This document shows, in pieces, positions 40,834 to 50,429 of a stretch of 64,000 nucleotides of DNA. The notes under the pieces are model-generated. The model was given only the letters and a program-made list of their open reading frames with translations. It had not been told where the DNA came from and ran no database searches. Position numbers and translations under genes: made by a program. Source of the stretch: M3007 sp964550795 (GTDB lineage: Bacteria; Bacteroidota; Bacteroidia; Chitinophagales; Saprospiraceae); NCBI GenBank assembly GCA_964550795.1, contig CAZKBH010000027.1:1-64000 (forward strand). Reading direction: 5' to 3'. Within the stretch, counting starts at the first letter, position 1; every line of letters starts with the position of its first letter.

Positions 40834-41808
40834 ATGAAAATCCCGCTACTTTCAGGCCTCACGCTTGCTAATCTTTGGAAAAGAATCCTCGCGTTGTGGA
40901 GTCTTATCCGCTTGTCTGCCGAGGAATTTATTGAAGACAACGGACTTAAGTTAAGCGCGTCACTTTCTTATTACACCCTCTTCTCCATGGCCCCCATGCT
41001 AATCATCGTTATCGCGATTGGCAGTATTCTATTGGGAAAAGAAGCGGCTGAGGGCTATCTATACCTTCAATTTGAAGGACTTATAGGCAAAATGGGTGCC
41101 TTACAGTTGCAAGAAATGATCAACAATGTCCGAATTTCCGGCGACACACCTTGGGTAACCGTGGTTGGTGTAGCCACTTTTTTTATTGGTGCTACGGGCG
41201 TTTTTATTGAAATCCAGGATTCTATCAATACCATTTGGTCTATCAAAGCAAAGCCCAAAAGAGGCTGGGTGCGGTTTATTATGACGCGTATCCTATCCTT
41301 TTCGATGGTGGTTGGTATTGGTTTTTTATTGATGGTATCCCTTGTGCTGAGTGCCGTACTCACTATGATGGACGGCTGGATATTAGCCAATTTGAGTGCC
41401 TTCGCATGGCTGGCTTACATCCTCAGTTATGTAATCGGGATGGGTGTCGTGATGCTTCTTTTTGCGGTGATTTTCAAGGTACTGCCGGATGCGCAATTAA
41501 AATGGCGCGATGTGCTGATTGGTGCATTTTTTACGAGCGTACTGTTTTTGATCGGTAAATATCTTATCAACCTCTATCTCAGTCGTTCGAGTACGGTTTC
41601 GGCCTACGGCGCGGCGGGGGCAGTGGTGCTCATTATTTTATGGGTATATTATTCTGCCATTATCCTTTATCTGGGTGCGGAATTTACAAAAGTGTATGCC
41701 AACAAACATGGAGGCAAAATCAAACCCCGCGGGTTTGCCGTTTTTGTGGAACACAAGGAAGTGGTGGCGGAGAAAATGGTGTTGGCTACGGAGGAACAAA
41801 AAGTGTAG
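40834..41808 (+). CDS. YihY/BrkB-family inner-membrane protein
   Basis: A 324-residue membrane protein of the YihY/BrkB family. About six transmembrane segments are present, with LSASLSYYTLFSMAPMLIIV near residue 42 (the family's signature helix), GAFFTSVLFLIGKYLINLYL near 235 and YGAAGAVVLIILWVYYSAII near 255. The N-terminus is charged and cytoplasmic, and the C-terminal tail is rich in Lys/Glu. It was once called ribonuclease BN by mistake; its real function is unsettled and envelope-related. The gene is 11 bp after the mini protein and 6 bp before the DAO gene. Confidence 0.92.
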   Translation: MKIPLLSGLTLANLWKRILALWSLIRLSAEEFIEDNGLKLSASLSYYTLFSMAPMLIIVIAIGSILLGKEAAEGYLYLQFEGLIGKMGALQLQEMINNVRISGDTPWVTVVGVATFFIGATGVFIEIQDSINTIWSIKAKPKRGWVRFIMTRILSFSMVVGIGFLLMVSLVLSAVLTMMDGWILANLSAFAWLAYILSYVIGMGVVMLLFAVIFKVLPDAQLKWRDVLIGAFFTSVLFLIGKYLINLYLSRSSTVSAYGAAGAVVLIILWVYYSAIILYLGAEFTKVYANKHGGKIKPRGFAVFVEHKEVVAEKMVLATEEQKV

Positions 41809-41814
41809 TCTACT

Positions 41815-43026
41815 ATGAATCTTCACACTCCTCACCCGTATTGGCTTCTAAAGAATGGTTTTCTTTGTGAATATCCCGCCCTCCGCCATCCTTTAAAAGT
41901 AGATTATCTCGTCATGGGTGGGGGCATTACCGGAGCGCTCACGGCTTGGTATTTGGCCCAAGCAGGGGTGTCTGTAGCGGTGGTAGATCGTCGGCACATT
42001 GGAATGGGAAGCACTTGTGCCAGCACCGCTTTATTGCAATATGAAATTGACGTGCCCATGCACAAACTGGCCACTTTTGTCGGCAAAGCGAACGCTGCCC
42101 GAAGTTATCTGCTCTGCATTGAAGCCATTGACAAACTCGAACAGATTTGCGAAAAACTACCCCTGTCAACTGGTTTCGAACGAAAACCCTCCATCTATTG
42201 TGCCAGTAAAAAAGCGGATTTAGAAGAATTAGACCTCGAATTTGCGATTCGACAGAAGCACGACATTCGTGTGGAGCGTTGGGATAAAGCAGACGTTGTG
42301 CGCGCGTTTCCACATTTTCGGTCGCCGGGTGCCCTGTATTCCCCGCACGATGGTGCCCAGGTAGACGCCTATTCGCTCACGCATGCACTCTTGCAAGATG
42401 CGATCAAACAAGGGGCGCAGGTGTTCGATAAAACGGAAGTGGTGGACGTTCAATATGAAAAAACACAAGTGGTGCTGCATACCAATCATGGCTATTCTAT
42501 TCGGGCAAAACAGTTGGTAATTGCCAGCGGATACGAGTCTCAAAATTATCTGGAGCAAAAAGTTACCCGTTTGCACTCTACTTACGCGCTGGTTAGTGAA
42601 CCCCTTGACGGCGAGATGTGGCATCGGGACGCGCTGATTTGGGAAACCGCCCGCCCCTATCTCTATTTTCGAACGACTCCTGACCGCAGGGTCTTGGTGG
42701 GCGGCAGAGATGAGCCTTTTTACAGCCCCGGCAAACGAGATAAGCTACTGACCAAAAAAGCCCAGTTGTTGGTAAAAGATATAGAAAAAAGATTTCCCTT
42801 GATGGCACCACTTCTAGTGGATTTCATTTGGGCCGGTACTTTCGCTGAAACCGCAGATGGGCTGCCCTATATCGGGACGGTGAAGGAGCGGCCACGCACT
42901 ATTTTTGCTTTGGGTTTTGGCGGAAATGGTATTGTGTTTAGTCAGATCGCAGCAGAAATTATCCGAGACTTCGCGCTTGGAAAAAAGAACCCCGATGCGC
43001 ATATTTTTTCTTTTGAACGAACTTAG
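41815..43026 (+). CDS. FAD-dependent oxidoreductase, DAO family
   Basis: A 403-residue flavoprotein. VDYLVMGGGITGALTAWYLA near residue 24 contains GGGITG, the dinucleotide-binding loop, followed by AVVDRRHIGMGSTCASTALL, a conserved FAD-binding segment. The middle has the DAO substrate domain (GALYSPHDGAQVDAYSLTHA near 166). The C-terminus has TVKERPRTIFALGFGGNGIV and a GFGGNG loop near 365, the second FAD site. No signal peptide is present. It oxidises an unknown amine or sarcosine-like compound. It is in the YihY operon; the DUF1360-like gene follows after 11 bp. Confidence 0.86.
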   Translation: MNLHTPHPYWLLKNGFLCEYPALRHPLKVDYLVMGGGITGALTAWYLAQAGVSVAVVDRRHIGMGSTCASTALLQYEIDVPMHKLATFVGKANAARSYLLCIEAIDKLEQICEKLPLSTGFERKPSIYCASKKADLEELDLEFAIRQKHDIRVERWDKADVVRAFPHFRSPGALYSPHDGAQVDAYSLTHALLQDAIKQGAQVFDKTEVVDVQYEKTQVVLHTNHGYSIRAKQLVIASGYESQNYLEQKVTRLHSTYALVSEPLDGEMWHRDALIWETARPYLYFRTTPDRRVLVGGRDEPFYSPGKRDKLLTKKAQLLVKDIEKRFPLMAPLLVDFIWAGTFAETADGLPYIGTVKERPRTIFALGFGGNGIVFSQIAAEIIRDFALGKKNPDAHIFSFERT

Positions 43027-43037
43027 TAAAAATAATT

Positions 43038-43415
43038 ATGGCGCTCTCTCTTCAAATTATCTGGCTTTTTATACTGGCAATGCCTATTGCAAGCATCACA
43101 TGGACGGTTACCCATGAAGAAGTATTCAAAGAACCTAGAAACTATTGTGTTACAAGAGGTCAGCAGGGTGTTAGTTTGTTGGAAAGAAAGTTTTTTTATC
43201 TATTCACTTGTGAGTTTTGTTTTAGCCATTATGTGGTTATTCTTATTCTATTTCTGACGGATTACAAACTTTTGATGGCCAATTGGCTCGGTTATGTCAT
43301 TGCCGGGTTTTCTCTGGTATGGCTAGCGAACCTTTATATGAGCTTGTTTGCATTGATTCGTCAAAATATTAAGAAGGAGAAGGTTGAGATTGAGATGATG
43401 GAGAATGGACGCTGA
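43038..43415 (+). CDS. Small membrane protein, DUF1360-like
   Basis: A 125-residue protein with three hydrophobic segments (about residues 5-20, 50-72 and 80-105). YLFTCEFCFSHYVVILILF has the CxxC-x-S pattern at the membrane edge that is typical of DUF1360/YjcA-like proteins (CPFCxSFW), so a weak family match is possible. A Lys/Glu-rich tail ends the protein. It is the last gene of the operon beginning at 40682. Function unknown. Confidence 0.65.
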   Translation: MALSLQIIWLFILAMPIASITWTVTHEEVFKEPRNYCVTRGQQGVSLLERKFFYLFTCEFCFSHYVVILILFLTDYKLLMANWLGYVIAGFSLVWLANLYMSLFALIRQNIKKEKVEIEMMENGR

Positions 43416-43468
43416 TTTGTCTGAACTACTTACCACAACAGAAAAATTGATTCATTGCGAATTGTTTA

Positions 43469-43480
43469 TTGCTATCTTTG
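43469..43480 (+). promoter_or_regulatory. Promoter of the hybrid kinase gene, TTGCTAnnTTTG
   Basis: TTGC and TATCTTTG (43473-43480), an exact -7 match. A TTG at 43447-43449 is 23 bp upstream. The distance to the chosen start at 43631 is 150 bp and includes the palindrome at 43502-43534. Confidence 0.65.
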
Positions 43481-43501
43481 CTATAATTCAACGCACTACA
43501 C

Positions 43502-43534
43502 AGACTTTCCAAGTTTTTAAAACTTGGAAAGTCT
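43502..43534. repeat. Palindrome AGACTTTCCAAGTTTT
   Basis: Perfect 16-bp arms at 43502-43517 and 43519-43534 around one base. It lies in the presumed leader of the hybrid kinase mRNA, so it could also form a leader hairpin. Confidence 0.9.
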
Positions 43535-43630
43535 ATCTCTGTGAAAACACCCATTGGTCCTAAAAGTAACCCTGTTGGCACGCGCCTATACTGGCGCCAT
43601 CTGTTCCCTATTGTCGCGAACAGAAAAAAC

Positions 43631-46600
43631 ATGCAATCTATGAAGACGGTCGATACTCCGAAAGATAAAAAATCACTTTCTAAAAGAGCCCCGCAGCTGC
43701 AAACCAGCCCCGGCGGAAAGGATGCGTCGATTCCGCCTTCTAAAGCTAAGGGCACACCGCGCCTCCCGAAAAAAAGCAAAAACTCCCTGAATCCGTTTCC
43801 GGTAGTCGCCATTGGTGCATCTGCAGGCGGCTTGGAAGCAATCACAGAACTTTTAAAAAACCTCTCGCCCACTACGGGTATGGCATTTATTTACGTGCAG
43901 CATCTGAGCCCCGACCATAAAAGTTTGCTTCCCGAAATTTTGTCGAAGTTAACGCCGATGAAAGTGCAGGAGATAGATGATATGGAAAAGATGGAGCCCG
44001 ACAATGTGTATGTAATACCGCACAATAAAGAAATTGAGGTGGTGGACGGACATATTCAATTGCTTCCACGGATTAAAACCAAAAGTTCAAATCTTTCTAT
44101 TGATATTCTTTTCTCCTCTTTAGCCGAAACGCACAAAGAAAATGTGATTGGCGTGGTTTTATCCGGTAGTGCCAGTGATGGTACTCGTGGATTGAAAGAA
44201 ATAAAACTAGCCGGAGGTATCACGTTTGCCCAGGATGAATCCGCTAAGTTTAACAGCATGCCAAAATCTGCCATTGCGGAAGGAGTGGTTGATTTTGTGT
44301 TATCGCCTAAAGAAATTGCGGAAGAATTAGCTTGGATGAGCCAACATCCGGTGGCAAAGAGACCGGCCGCAAAACCAGCACCAGATGCTGAAATGGAGGA
44401 ACGTAATGCAGACCCAAGACGTACCCCGGAGGATGAAATTGAAAACAGCGATCCAGACTTAAAAAACATCCTTAAGCTGGTATTTAAGCGCAAGCGGGTT
44501 GATTTCAGCCACTACAAAATGAGCACCATCAAGCGGCGAATACTCCGTAGGATGTTGATGCATAAGATAAAAAGTATTAAGCAATACGCGGAATATTTAG
44601 AGCAAACAGAGGGTGAGGTGGATCTGCTTTATCAGGATTTACTCATCAATGTGAGCGATTTTTTCAGGGATACCGAAGCTTTCGCGCATTTAAAAAGCGC
44701 CGTGTTGCCCAAATTGCTAAAAAATAGCGATGCAAGTAAACCCTTGCGTATCTGGGTGGCTGCCTGCGCCACGGGGGAAGAAGTTTATTCTATTGCTATT
44801 TTGTTGTTTGAATTACAAGGGAGCAAAGGCATTAACTTACCCTTCCAGATTTTCGCCTCCGATCTCAGCGCGGAAGCATTAAATATAGCCCGGAATGGTG
44901 AATACTCAGCCCAACAAGTTAAAAACATATCCCCAAGACGCCTTCAGCAGTTTTTTACAAAGAGCAATGATCATTATCGCATCTCTAAATATTTGCGGGA
45001 TATGTGTGTGTTTGCTCAACACAATATCCTGAGCGATCCTCCTTTTTCGCGCATGGATTTAATCAGTTGTCGTAACTTTCTCATTTATCTTGGCACAAGT
45101 GCCCAGAAAAAAGCCCTGACAACCTTTCATTACGCCCTCAATGAAAGCGGATACCTGATGCTTGGCAAATCCGAAACTATTGGAAACTCCACGGCGCTTT
45201 TTACAATCCTGAATAAAAAACACAAAGTTTATACACGCAAAAAAAATTCAGGGGTACTTCGCATACACAATCTGACCTCACAGATTTCAGCGGCTCCACA
45301 ACCCGAAAAAAACGATGTCGCAGCTACGGTGTATAAAAAATTACCTGCCACCTCGGTGGGCAATCCAGGCATTGCGTTTGATGCGATGCTCCTTGCGAAC
45401 TATGTGCCTGCAAGTGTGGTCATCAACCATGATCTGGAAATCCTTCAGTTTAGGGGGTCAACCGCGCTGTATCTCCAGCACACGGCGGGCAAAGCCAGTT
45501 TTAATGTGCTAAAAATGGCGCATGTAGAAATCACGTTTGAGCTGCGCAACACCATCCATCAGGCGATTAAAACAAAAAAAGTGGTGCGCAAAATGGGCAT
45601 AGAAATGGAGCGGGACGTGGAAGCGAATACCATGCGAATGGTCAACATAGAAGTAGCGCCGCTCATTATTGAAGGGGAAGAGCCGTTGTTGGTCATTGTT
45701 TTTACCGGGCAGCAAGTGCAAATTGTGGAAACGCCGGGCACTATCGGGAAAAATAATACGGTTGCAAAGGATCGGAGGATAAAAAAATTGGAAGATGAAC
45801 TGGCGGCTGCGCGTGCCTACATGGGGGTTATCACGCACGATCAGGAAGCGGCCAATGAAGAACTGCAGAGCAACAATGAAGAGATTATTTCCAGCAACGA
45901 AGAATTGCAAAGCCTGAACGAAGAACTGGAAACTTCCAAAGAAGAAATTGAATCTACCAATGAAGAACTGAGTACTACCAATCAGGAACTATACGCTCGG
46001 ATCCATGAAATAGAAGAATTATACACTTACTATGAAGCAATTCTATCTACGTTTCATGAGCCAATGCTCATCCTCGATAAAAACATTCGGATTAAATCAG
46101 CCAACAAATCATTTTGCCAAAAATTTCATGTCAAGGAGGAAGAAATTATTGGCGCATCCCTGTTCAAACTGGGCGATAATCATTGGAATCTTTCTGGTCT
46201 GCGTGAAAAAATCGAAGACATTATCCCCAATAACATCAGTTTTCACGACTATGAGGTAGAGAACACTTTTCCAACTATAGGCAAAAGAACAATGTTGCTC
46301 AACGCGCACCGCATTATTCAACAAAGAAAAAATGAGGAATTAATCGTACTTACCATTGCCGACATTACCGAAGTCAAAAAATTGGCAATGGAAGTAGAAG
46401 AGCAAGAGCGAAAAGTATTGGAAGAGGCCAAAATAAATGCAGAATTAAAAGTGAAAATGGCAGAAACCGCCTTGCAGGCCAAACAACAGTTTCTGTCAAA
46501 CATGAGCCACGAGATCCGAACCCCCATGAATGCGATTGTCGGGTTTACGAATGTGGTGTTAAAAACAGATTTGAGTGATTCACAAAAGGAATACATCAAT

Positions 46601-47596
46601 GCCATTAAATTATCGGGCGACGCATTGATTGTTTTAATCAATGACATTCTGGACCTCGCCAAAGTAGATGCCGGTAAAATGACCTTTGATCGGGTGGCCT
46701 TTGACTTGCCCGCTTCTATGTCTTCTATACTCCAACTATTTGAATCAAAAATAGAAGAAAAGAATCTGAAATTGATCAAAGAGATTGATGAAAAAATCCC
46801 ATCCGTTTTAATCGGTGATTCCATACACCTGCGTCAAATCATTTTAAATCTGGTTAGCAATGCGGTTAAATTTACTTCCGTAGGAGAGATTACGCTGAAT
46901 ATCAGTCTATTGGAAGAACATGCCGAAAATGTTGTCCTAAAGTTCGCGCTAACCGACACGGGCATTGGAATTCCTAAAAACAGGCAAGAGCAAATATTCA
47001 ATATATTTGAACAAGCCCACAAAGATAGAAACAGTTCACACGAAGGGACAGGCTTGGGACTAGCCATCGTAAAACAACTCATTGAACAACAGGGTGGAAC
47101 GATTGCTGTGGAAAGTGAGCCAGGAAAAGGATCTACGTTCAGTTTCGTGTTGAGTTTTGAGAAAGTAAACGACCATGAAGCGGTTTCGCCTGTAACCACT
47201 GAACCGGTATTTTCAGTGCCAAAAGTCTCGGATGTTGCACGGGTTTTGGTGGCTGAAGACGTGTTGTTGAATCAACTACTGATTAAAATTATCGTGGCCG
47301 AATTCGGCTTTGAGGTAGATGTGGCGAGCAATGGTAAAGTTGCCGTTGAGATGCTGCAAAAAAAGCACTATGATATTATATTGATGGACCTACACATGCC
47401 CGAAATGAACGGGTTTGAGGCAACTACTTTTATCCGCCAAAAATTGCGATCCAATATTCCTATTATCGCATTAACCGCCGATGTGACAACCGTTGACCTG
47501 GAAAAATGTAAAGAAATTGGGATGAATGATTATATCTCTAAACCGATTGATGAGAAATTGTTGTACACGAAAATTATGGAGTTTATTAAGCCTTGA
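43631..47596 (+). CDS. CheB-CheR-PAS hybrid histidine kinase with receiver domain
   Basis: A 1321-residue cytoplasmic signalling protein. CheB methylesterase: GASAGG near residue 61, YVQHLSP near 89, LSGSASDGTRG near 178 (Ser-His-Asp kept). CheR methyltransferase: DFSHYKMSTIKRR near 290, ACATGEEVYS near 378, CRNFLIYL near 478. PAS-like domain about 580-700; Asn/Glu-rich coiled coil about 715-790 (repeats of NEELQS type); second PAS about 800-915. Kinase: NMSHEIRTPMNA near 956, LVSNAVKFT near 1074, GTGLGLAIVKQL near 1140. Receiver: VLVAEDVLLNQ near 1207, Asp in IILMDLHMPEM near 1253. A GTG at 43541 would add 30 unconvincing residues. No chemotaxis genes are near. Confidence 0.92.
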   Translation: MQSMKTVDTPKDKKSLSKRAPQLQTSPGGKDASIPPSKAKGTPRLPKKSKNSLNPFPVVAIGASAGGLEAITELLKNLSPTTGMAFIYVQHLSPDHKSLLPEILSKLTPMKVQEIDDMEKMEPDNVYVIPHNKEIEVVDGHIQLLPRIKTKSSNLSIDILFSSLAETHKENVIGVVLSGSASDGTRGLKEIKLAGGITFAQDESAKFNSMPKSAIAEGVVDFVLSPKEIAEELAWMSQHPVAKRPAAKPAPDAEMEERNADPRRTPEDEIENSDPDLKNILKLVFKRKRVDFSHYKMSTIKRRILRRMLMHKIKSIKQYAEYLEQTEGEVDLLYQDLLINVSDFFRDTEAFAHLKSAVLPKLLKNSDASKPLRIWVAACATGEEVYSIAILLFELQGSKGINLPFQIFASDLSAEALNIARNGEYSAQQVKNISPRRLQQFFTKSNDHYRISKYLRDMCVFAQHNILSDPPFSRMDLISCRNFLIYLGTSAQKKALTTFHYALNESGYLMLGKSETIGNSTALFTILNKKHKVYTRKKNSGVLRIHNLTSQISAAPQPEKNDVAATVYKKLPATSVGNPGIAFDAMLLANYVPASVVINHDLEILQFRGSTALYLQHTAGKASFNVLKMAHVEITFELRNTIHQAIKTKKVVRKMGIEMERDVEANTMRMVNIEVAPLIIEGEEPLLVIVFTGQQVQIVETPGTIGKNNTVAKDRRIKKLEDELAAARAYMGVITHDQEAANEELQSNNEEIISSNEELQSLNEELETSKEEIESTNEELSTTNQELYARIHEIEELYTYYEAILSTFHEPMLILDKNIRIKSANKSFCQKFHVKEEEIIGASLFKLGDNHWNLSGLREKIEDIIPNNISFHDYEVENTFPTIGKRTMLLNAHRIIQQRKNEELIVLTIADITEVKKLAMEVEEQERKVLEEAKINAELKVKMAETALQAKQQFLSNMSHEIRTPMNAIVGFTNVVLKTDLSDSQKEYINAIKLSGDALIVLINDILDLAKVDAGKMTFDRVAFDLPASMSSILQLFESKIEEKNLKLIKEIDEKIPSVLIGDSIHLRQIILNLVSNAVKFTSVGEITLNISLLEEHAENVVLKFALTDTGIGIPKNRQEQIFNIFEQAHKDRNSSHEGTGLGLAIVKQLIEQQGGTIAVESEPGKGSTFSFVLSFEKVNDHEAVSPVTTEPVFSVPKVSDVARVLVAEDVLLNQLLIKIIVAEFGFEVDVASNGKVAVEMLQKKHYDIILMDLHMPEMNGFEATTFIRQKLRSNIPIIALTADVTTVDLEKCKEIGMNDYISKPIDEKLLYTKIMEFIKP

Positions 47597-47607
47597 TGAG
47601 CTTGTAA

Positions 47608-48627
47608 TCATCCCTGATCAAGGCTATCCTTTACAGCGGCTTTTTCCGCTTTATTTTTCTTCTTGAAATAGCGGCGCAATAGAATATTATCCTGCGCAGC
47701 CCTCAAATTCTCATCCAACTTTTCCGATCCACCTTCCAGATTTTTGAGCGTTGCCTTGAGGTGCGTGGCCGATGCTTCATCATAAAGCAATACGCCCAGC
47801 GGCGAGCTTTGATTGTCTAATTTACTGGTGGCTACGTTCACATGATTGCTGGCGGACTTCAAATTTTCTGTGACCTCCCTTGCCGTGGTGGTGAGTTGTT
47901 TCAATTGTTGTACGGATGCTTGGACATCTTTAAATACAGTGGTATCCGTAACTAAATCATTGGCCAGCGACCCCTCCTGATTGAGTTTTATGCCATAAGT
48001 AGAAATAGAGGCCGTTAGTTTTTCAGCGTGTGCCGACGAGCGTTGCAAGGACGCAAGTGTGGTGCCCAAACTATTGTACAACGTCTCATCATTCAATAGT
48101 TTTCCCACGGTTCCCTCTCCTCCGGCTATTTTTTTACTAATAGATTTAAAATCAGTAGTAATGGCCAACAGGTTTTCATTGTTTTCACGCAAGGTGCTCA
48201 ACATCTCTTCTGTAGATTCTATTTTTTCGATACCCAAGACGTCTCCTTCCTCCGCTAGTGGTGCCATATCAGTGCCGCCATAAATGACAATGATTTTATT
48301 GCCAATCAATCCGTCGGTGCTGATCTTCATTTTCGAGTCTTTTCGGATATATTGTCGCGCTTTTTCATCGATTTTGACATTCACCAGCACTTGAGATTTT
48401 CCGTGAAAACCCAGCTCATGCACCGTGCCAATTTTTACGCCTGAAAACCAGACATTGTTCCCTGCTTGTAATCCATTGACATCCTCGAAAATAGCGGTCA
48501 GGTGAATTTTTCTGACAAAGGTGTTGCGCAGGTTTCCGATGGCCAGAATACCCGCCAGGAGAAATACCAAGCCCAAGACGATGAATAGTCCTACGATCAC
48601 TGCACGCTTATTGGATGCTGTCTTCAT
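47608..48627 (-). CDS. mlaD: MlaD-family (MCE domain) lipid-transport protein
   Basis: A 339-residue substrate-binding component of an Mla-type phospholipid ABC transporter. An N-terminal transmembrane anchor (about residues 8-30, VIVGLFIVLGLVFLLAGILA) is followed by the MCE domain (about 37-115), with IFEDVNGLQAGNNVWFSGVK and STDGLIGNKIIVIYGG. The C-terminal 200 residues form helices that bridge the periplasm (TLYNSLGTTLASLQRSSAHA). It is the third gene of mlaEFD, starting two bases after the mlaF stop. It ends convergently with the hybrid kinase gene. Confidence 0.92.
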   Translation of the reverse strand: MKTASNKRAVIVGLFIVLGLVFLLAGILAIGNLRNTFVRKIHLTAIFEDVNGLQAGNNVWFSGVKIGTVHELGFHGKSQVLVNVKIDEKARQYIRKDSKMKISTDGLIGNKIIVIYGGTDMAPLAEEGDVLGIEKIESTEEMLSTLRENNENLLAITTDFKSISKKIAGGEGTVGKLLNDETLYNSLGTTLASLQRSSAHAEKLTASISTYGIKLNQEGSLANDLVTDTTVFKDVQASVQQLKQLTTTAREVTENLKSASNHVNVATSKLDNQSSPLGVLLYDEASATHLKATLKNLEGGSEKLDENLRAAQDNILLRRYFKKKNKAEKAAVKDSLDQG

Positions 48628-48629
48628 AA

Positions 48630-49403
48630 CTATTGAATGAAATTGTAATTGAAAAATTCTTTAGCCTGTTTTTCATCTGTATCAAAAGCCTCCTCGAAGC
48701 TCCCTGCATGGGTGAATTTACCGTCTAATAACATAGCAACTCGGTCGCCAGTAGCTTTGGCACAGGTCAGGTCGTGGGTAATAATGATTGAGCTGGCGTT
48801 ATAACGTTTCTGCACTTCATTGATCAGGTTATTGATTTCCACACAGGTAATGGGATCTAGACCAGCGGTTGGTTCATCATACAGCATAATTTCCGGCTTT
48901 AACATTAAAGTTCGGGCAATGCCGATCCTTTTCCGCTGTCCGCCCGAAAGGTCTGAAGGCATCACGTTGATTTTATCCAAAAGTCCAACTGCGTCGAGGG
49001 TTTCTTCCACCATCGTGTCAACTTCCTTTTTACCAATGGACCTGTTGGTACGGGTCAATGGGAATTCCAGGTTTTCGCGCACACTCATACTGTCGTACAA
49101 GGCACTGCTTTGGAATGAAAAGCCGATTTTCATGCGCAGTTCGCGCATCTGTTTTTCGCTTAATTGTTCCACATCTCTACCCAGTACCTTTACACTGCCT
49201 TCATCGGGCAAAAGCAGGCCGGAAATAATCTTAATCAACACCGATTTACCACTTCCCGAGCGCCCCAGTACCACCACATTTTCGCCCTTAAAAACATCCA
49301 GATCAATACCACGTAAAACCTCTAATTCCCCAAAAGATTTATGCAATCCTTTAATGGAAATAACGATTTCTCCTGTATCTATTTGCGCTGCTTTATGTTC
49401 CAT
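48630..49403 (-). CDS. mlaF: ABC transporter ATPase, MlaF type
   Basis: A 257-residue ATPase of the Mla/Ttg2 phospholipid transporter. Walker A GRSGSGKSVLIK near residue 46, the Q-loop in IGFSFQSSALYDSMSVRENL near 90, the signature LSGGQRKRIGIARTLML near 150, Walker B IMLYDEPTAGLD near 172, and the switch histidine in SSIIITHDL near 203. QSSALYDSMSV is typical of MlaF rather than of drug exporters. It lies 6 bp after mlaE and 2 bp before mlaD, so the three are one operon. Confidence 0.94.
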   Translation of the reverse strand: MEHKAAQIDTGEIVISIKGLHKSFGELEVLRGIDLDVFKGENVVVLGRSGSGKSVLIKIISGLLLPDEGSVKVLGRDVEQLSEKQMRELRMKIGFSFQSSALYDSMSVRENLEFPLTRTNRSIGKKEVDTMVEETLDAVGLLDKINVMPSDLSGGQRKRIGIARTLMLKPEIMLYDEPTAGLDPITCVEINNLINEVQKRYNASSIIITHDLTCAKATGDRVAMLLDGKFTHAGSFEEAFDTDEKQAKEFFNYNFIQ

Positions 49404-49409
49404 AATGAT

Positions 49410-50192
49410 TTAAAAATACCGGATCCAGTTGGATATTTGAACAATAATCAGTTCCTCTACAAAAATCAGGAACATAGAAAGCACCACCGATGCATTGGCA
49501 GCTTTACCCACCCCTTGCGTCCCCTTTTCGGCATTATAACCTTTATAACTTGCTACCATGCCAATAGTAAAACCAAACGATAGGGCTTTAACTACAGAAG
49601 TACCCACATCCAGGAAGCTTACTTGCGAAAAGGCCTCCGCGATAAACGTGGGGAAGCTGGTTTTTTCATGCATATAGATGTTCAGAAATGAACCCATCAT
49701 ACCTACGGTAGTGCAATAAAAAGCCAGAATTGGAATCATGATGGTGGTTGCCATCACCCGAGTCACCACCAGAAACTTAAAAGGATCGGTTCCAGAGACC
49801 TCCATGGCATCAATTTGTTCTGTCACGCGCATGGAGCCAAGTTCCGCACCGATATTAGAGCCAACCTTGCCGGCGCTAATCAATGCCGTCACGAGCGGAG
49901 CCAAAGCCCTTATCATAGCAATCGCAATCAAAGAAGGCAACCAGGAAGTGGCACCGAAGGCGACCAAAGAAGGGCGGGACTGTTTGGTAAACACCATACC
50001 GACCACAAAACCAGTAAGGGTTATGAGCGGCAAGGATTTTACGCCAACTTCATAACATTGATAGACGATTTCACGAAATTCAAAGGGTCTTTGAAATGCT
50101 TGTTTGAAAAATCGAGCAATAAATTTATAGGCATTGTAAACGCCTAAAAACATATCGTCTAATTTTCCAGTGAGTATATGTTTTCTCGGCAT
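49410..50192 (-). CDS. mlaE: ABC transporter permease, MlaE type
   Basis: A 260-residue permease with about five to six transmembrane segments. The family motifs are FREIVYQCYEVGVKSLPLIT near residue 37, FVVGMVFTKQS near 62, GKVGSNIGAELGSMRVTEQI near 107 (the coupling helix with its Glu) and GMVASYKGYNAEKGTQGVGK near 215, all typical of MlaE. It is the first gene of the mlaEFD operon. The promoter-like element at 50272-50311 lies 80 bases upstream. Confidence 0.94.
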   Translation of the reverse strand: MPRKHILTGKLDDMFLGVYNAYKFIARFFKQAFQRPFEFREIVYQCYEVGVKSLPLITLTGFVVGMVFTKQSRPSLVAFGATSWLPSLIAIAMIRALAPLVTALISAGKVGSNIGAELGSMRVTEQIDAMEVSGTDPFKFLVVTRVMATTIMIPILAFYCTTVGMMGSFLNIYMHEKTSFPTFIAEAFSQVSFLDVGTSVVKALSFGFTIGMVASYKGYNAEKGTQGVGKAANASVVLSMFLIFVEELIIVQISNWIRYF

Positions 50193-50271
50193 AACAACAA
50201 TTTCCTAAGGTATTCGAAGCGTGAAATGAGCGTGTATGGTTGATTAATCCGATTGAACGGATTTCAAAATG

Positions 50272-50311
50272 TAAAGGTGCGGGCTAAACCAAAACGGACT
50301 GTTACACAATT
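50272..50311 (-). promoter_or_regulatory. Bipartite promoter-like element before mlaE
   Basis: On the minus strand AATTGTGTAACAG (50311-50299), 18 bases, then GCACCTTTA (50280-50272). The same 13-mer, the same spacing and GCACCTTT occur upstream of the YihY operon (40598-40637), in the same direction relative to the gene. Confidence 0.7.
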
Positions 50312-50429
50312 GTCTGCAAGAATTACAACATTCACACATAAATCATAGTCCAGACAAAATCTCAGTCCCAACCACACCAATCAAAAAAATCATAGTTCAG
50401 ACAAGCAAATCACAGTCAAGATCACAGGC

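Noticed and set aside
47589..47625. Terminator AGCCTTGAT/ATCAAGGCT over the convergent ends of the kinase and mlaD genes
   Set aside because: Only 9 bp with a 19-base loop and no T-run; too weak to list.
40598..50311. A mobile island bounded by inverted 13-mers
   Set aside because: The 13-mers are better explained as a shared promoter element because the second block and spacing also match; no integrase, tRNA or target duplication is seen.
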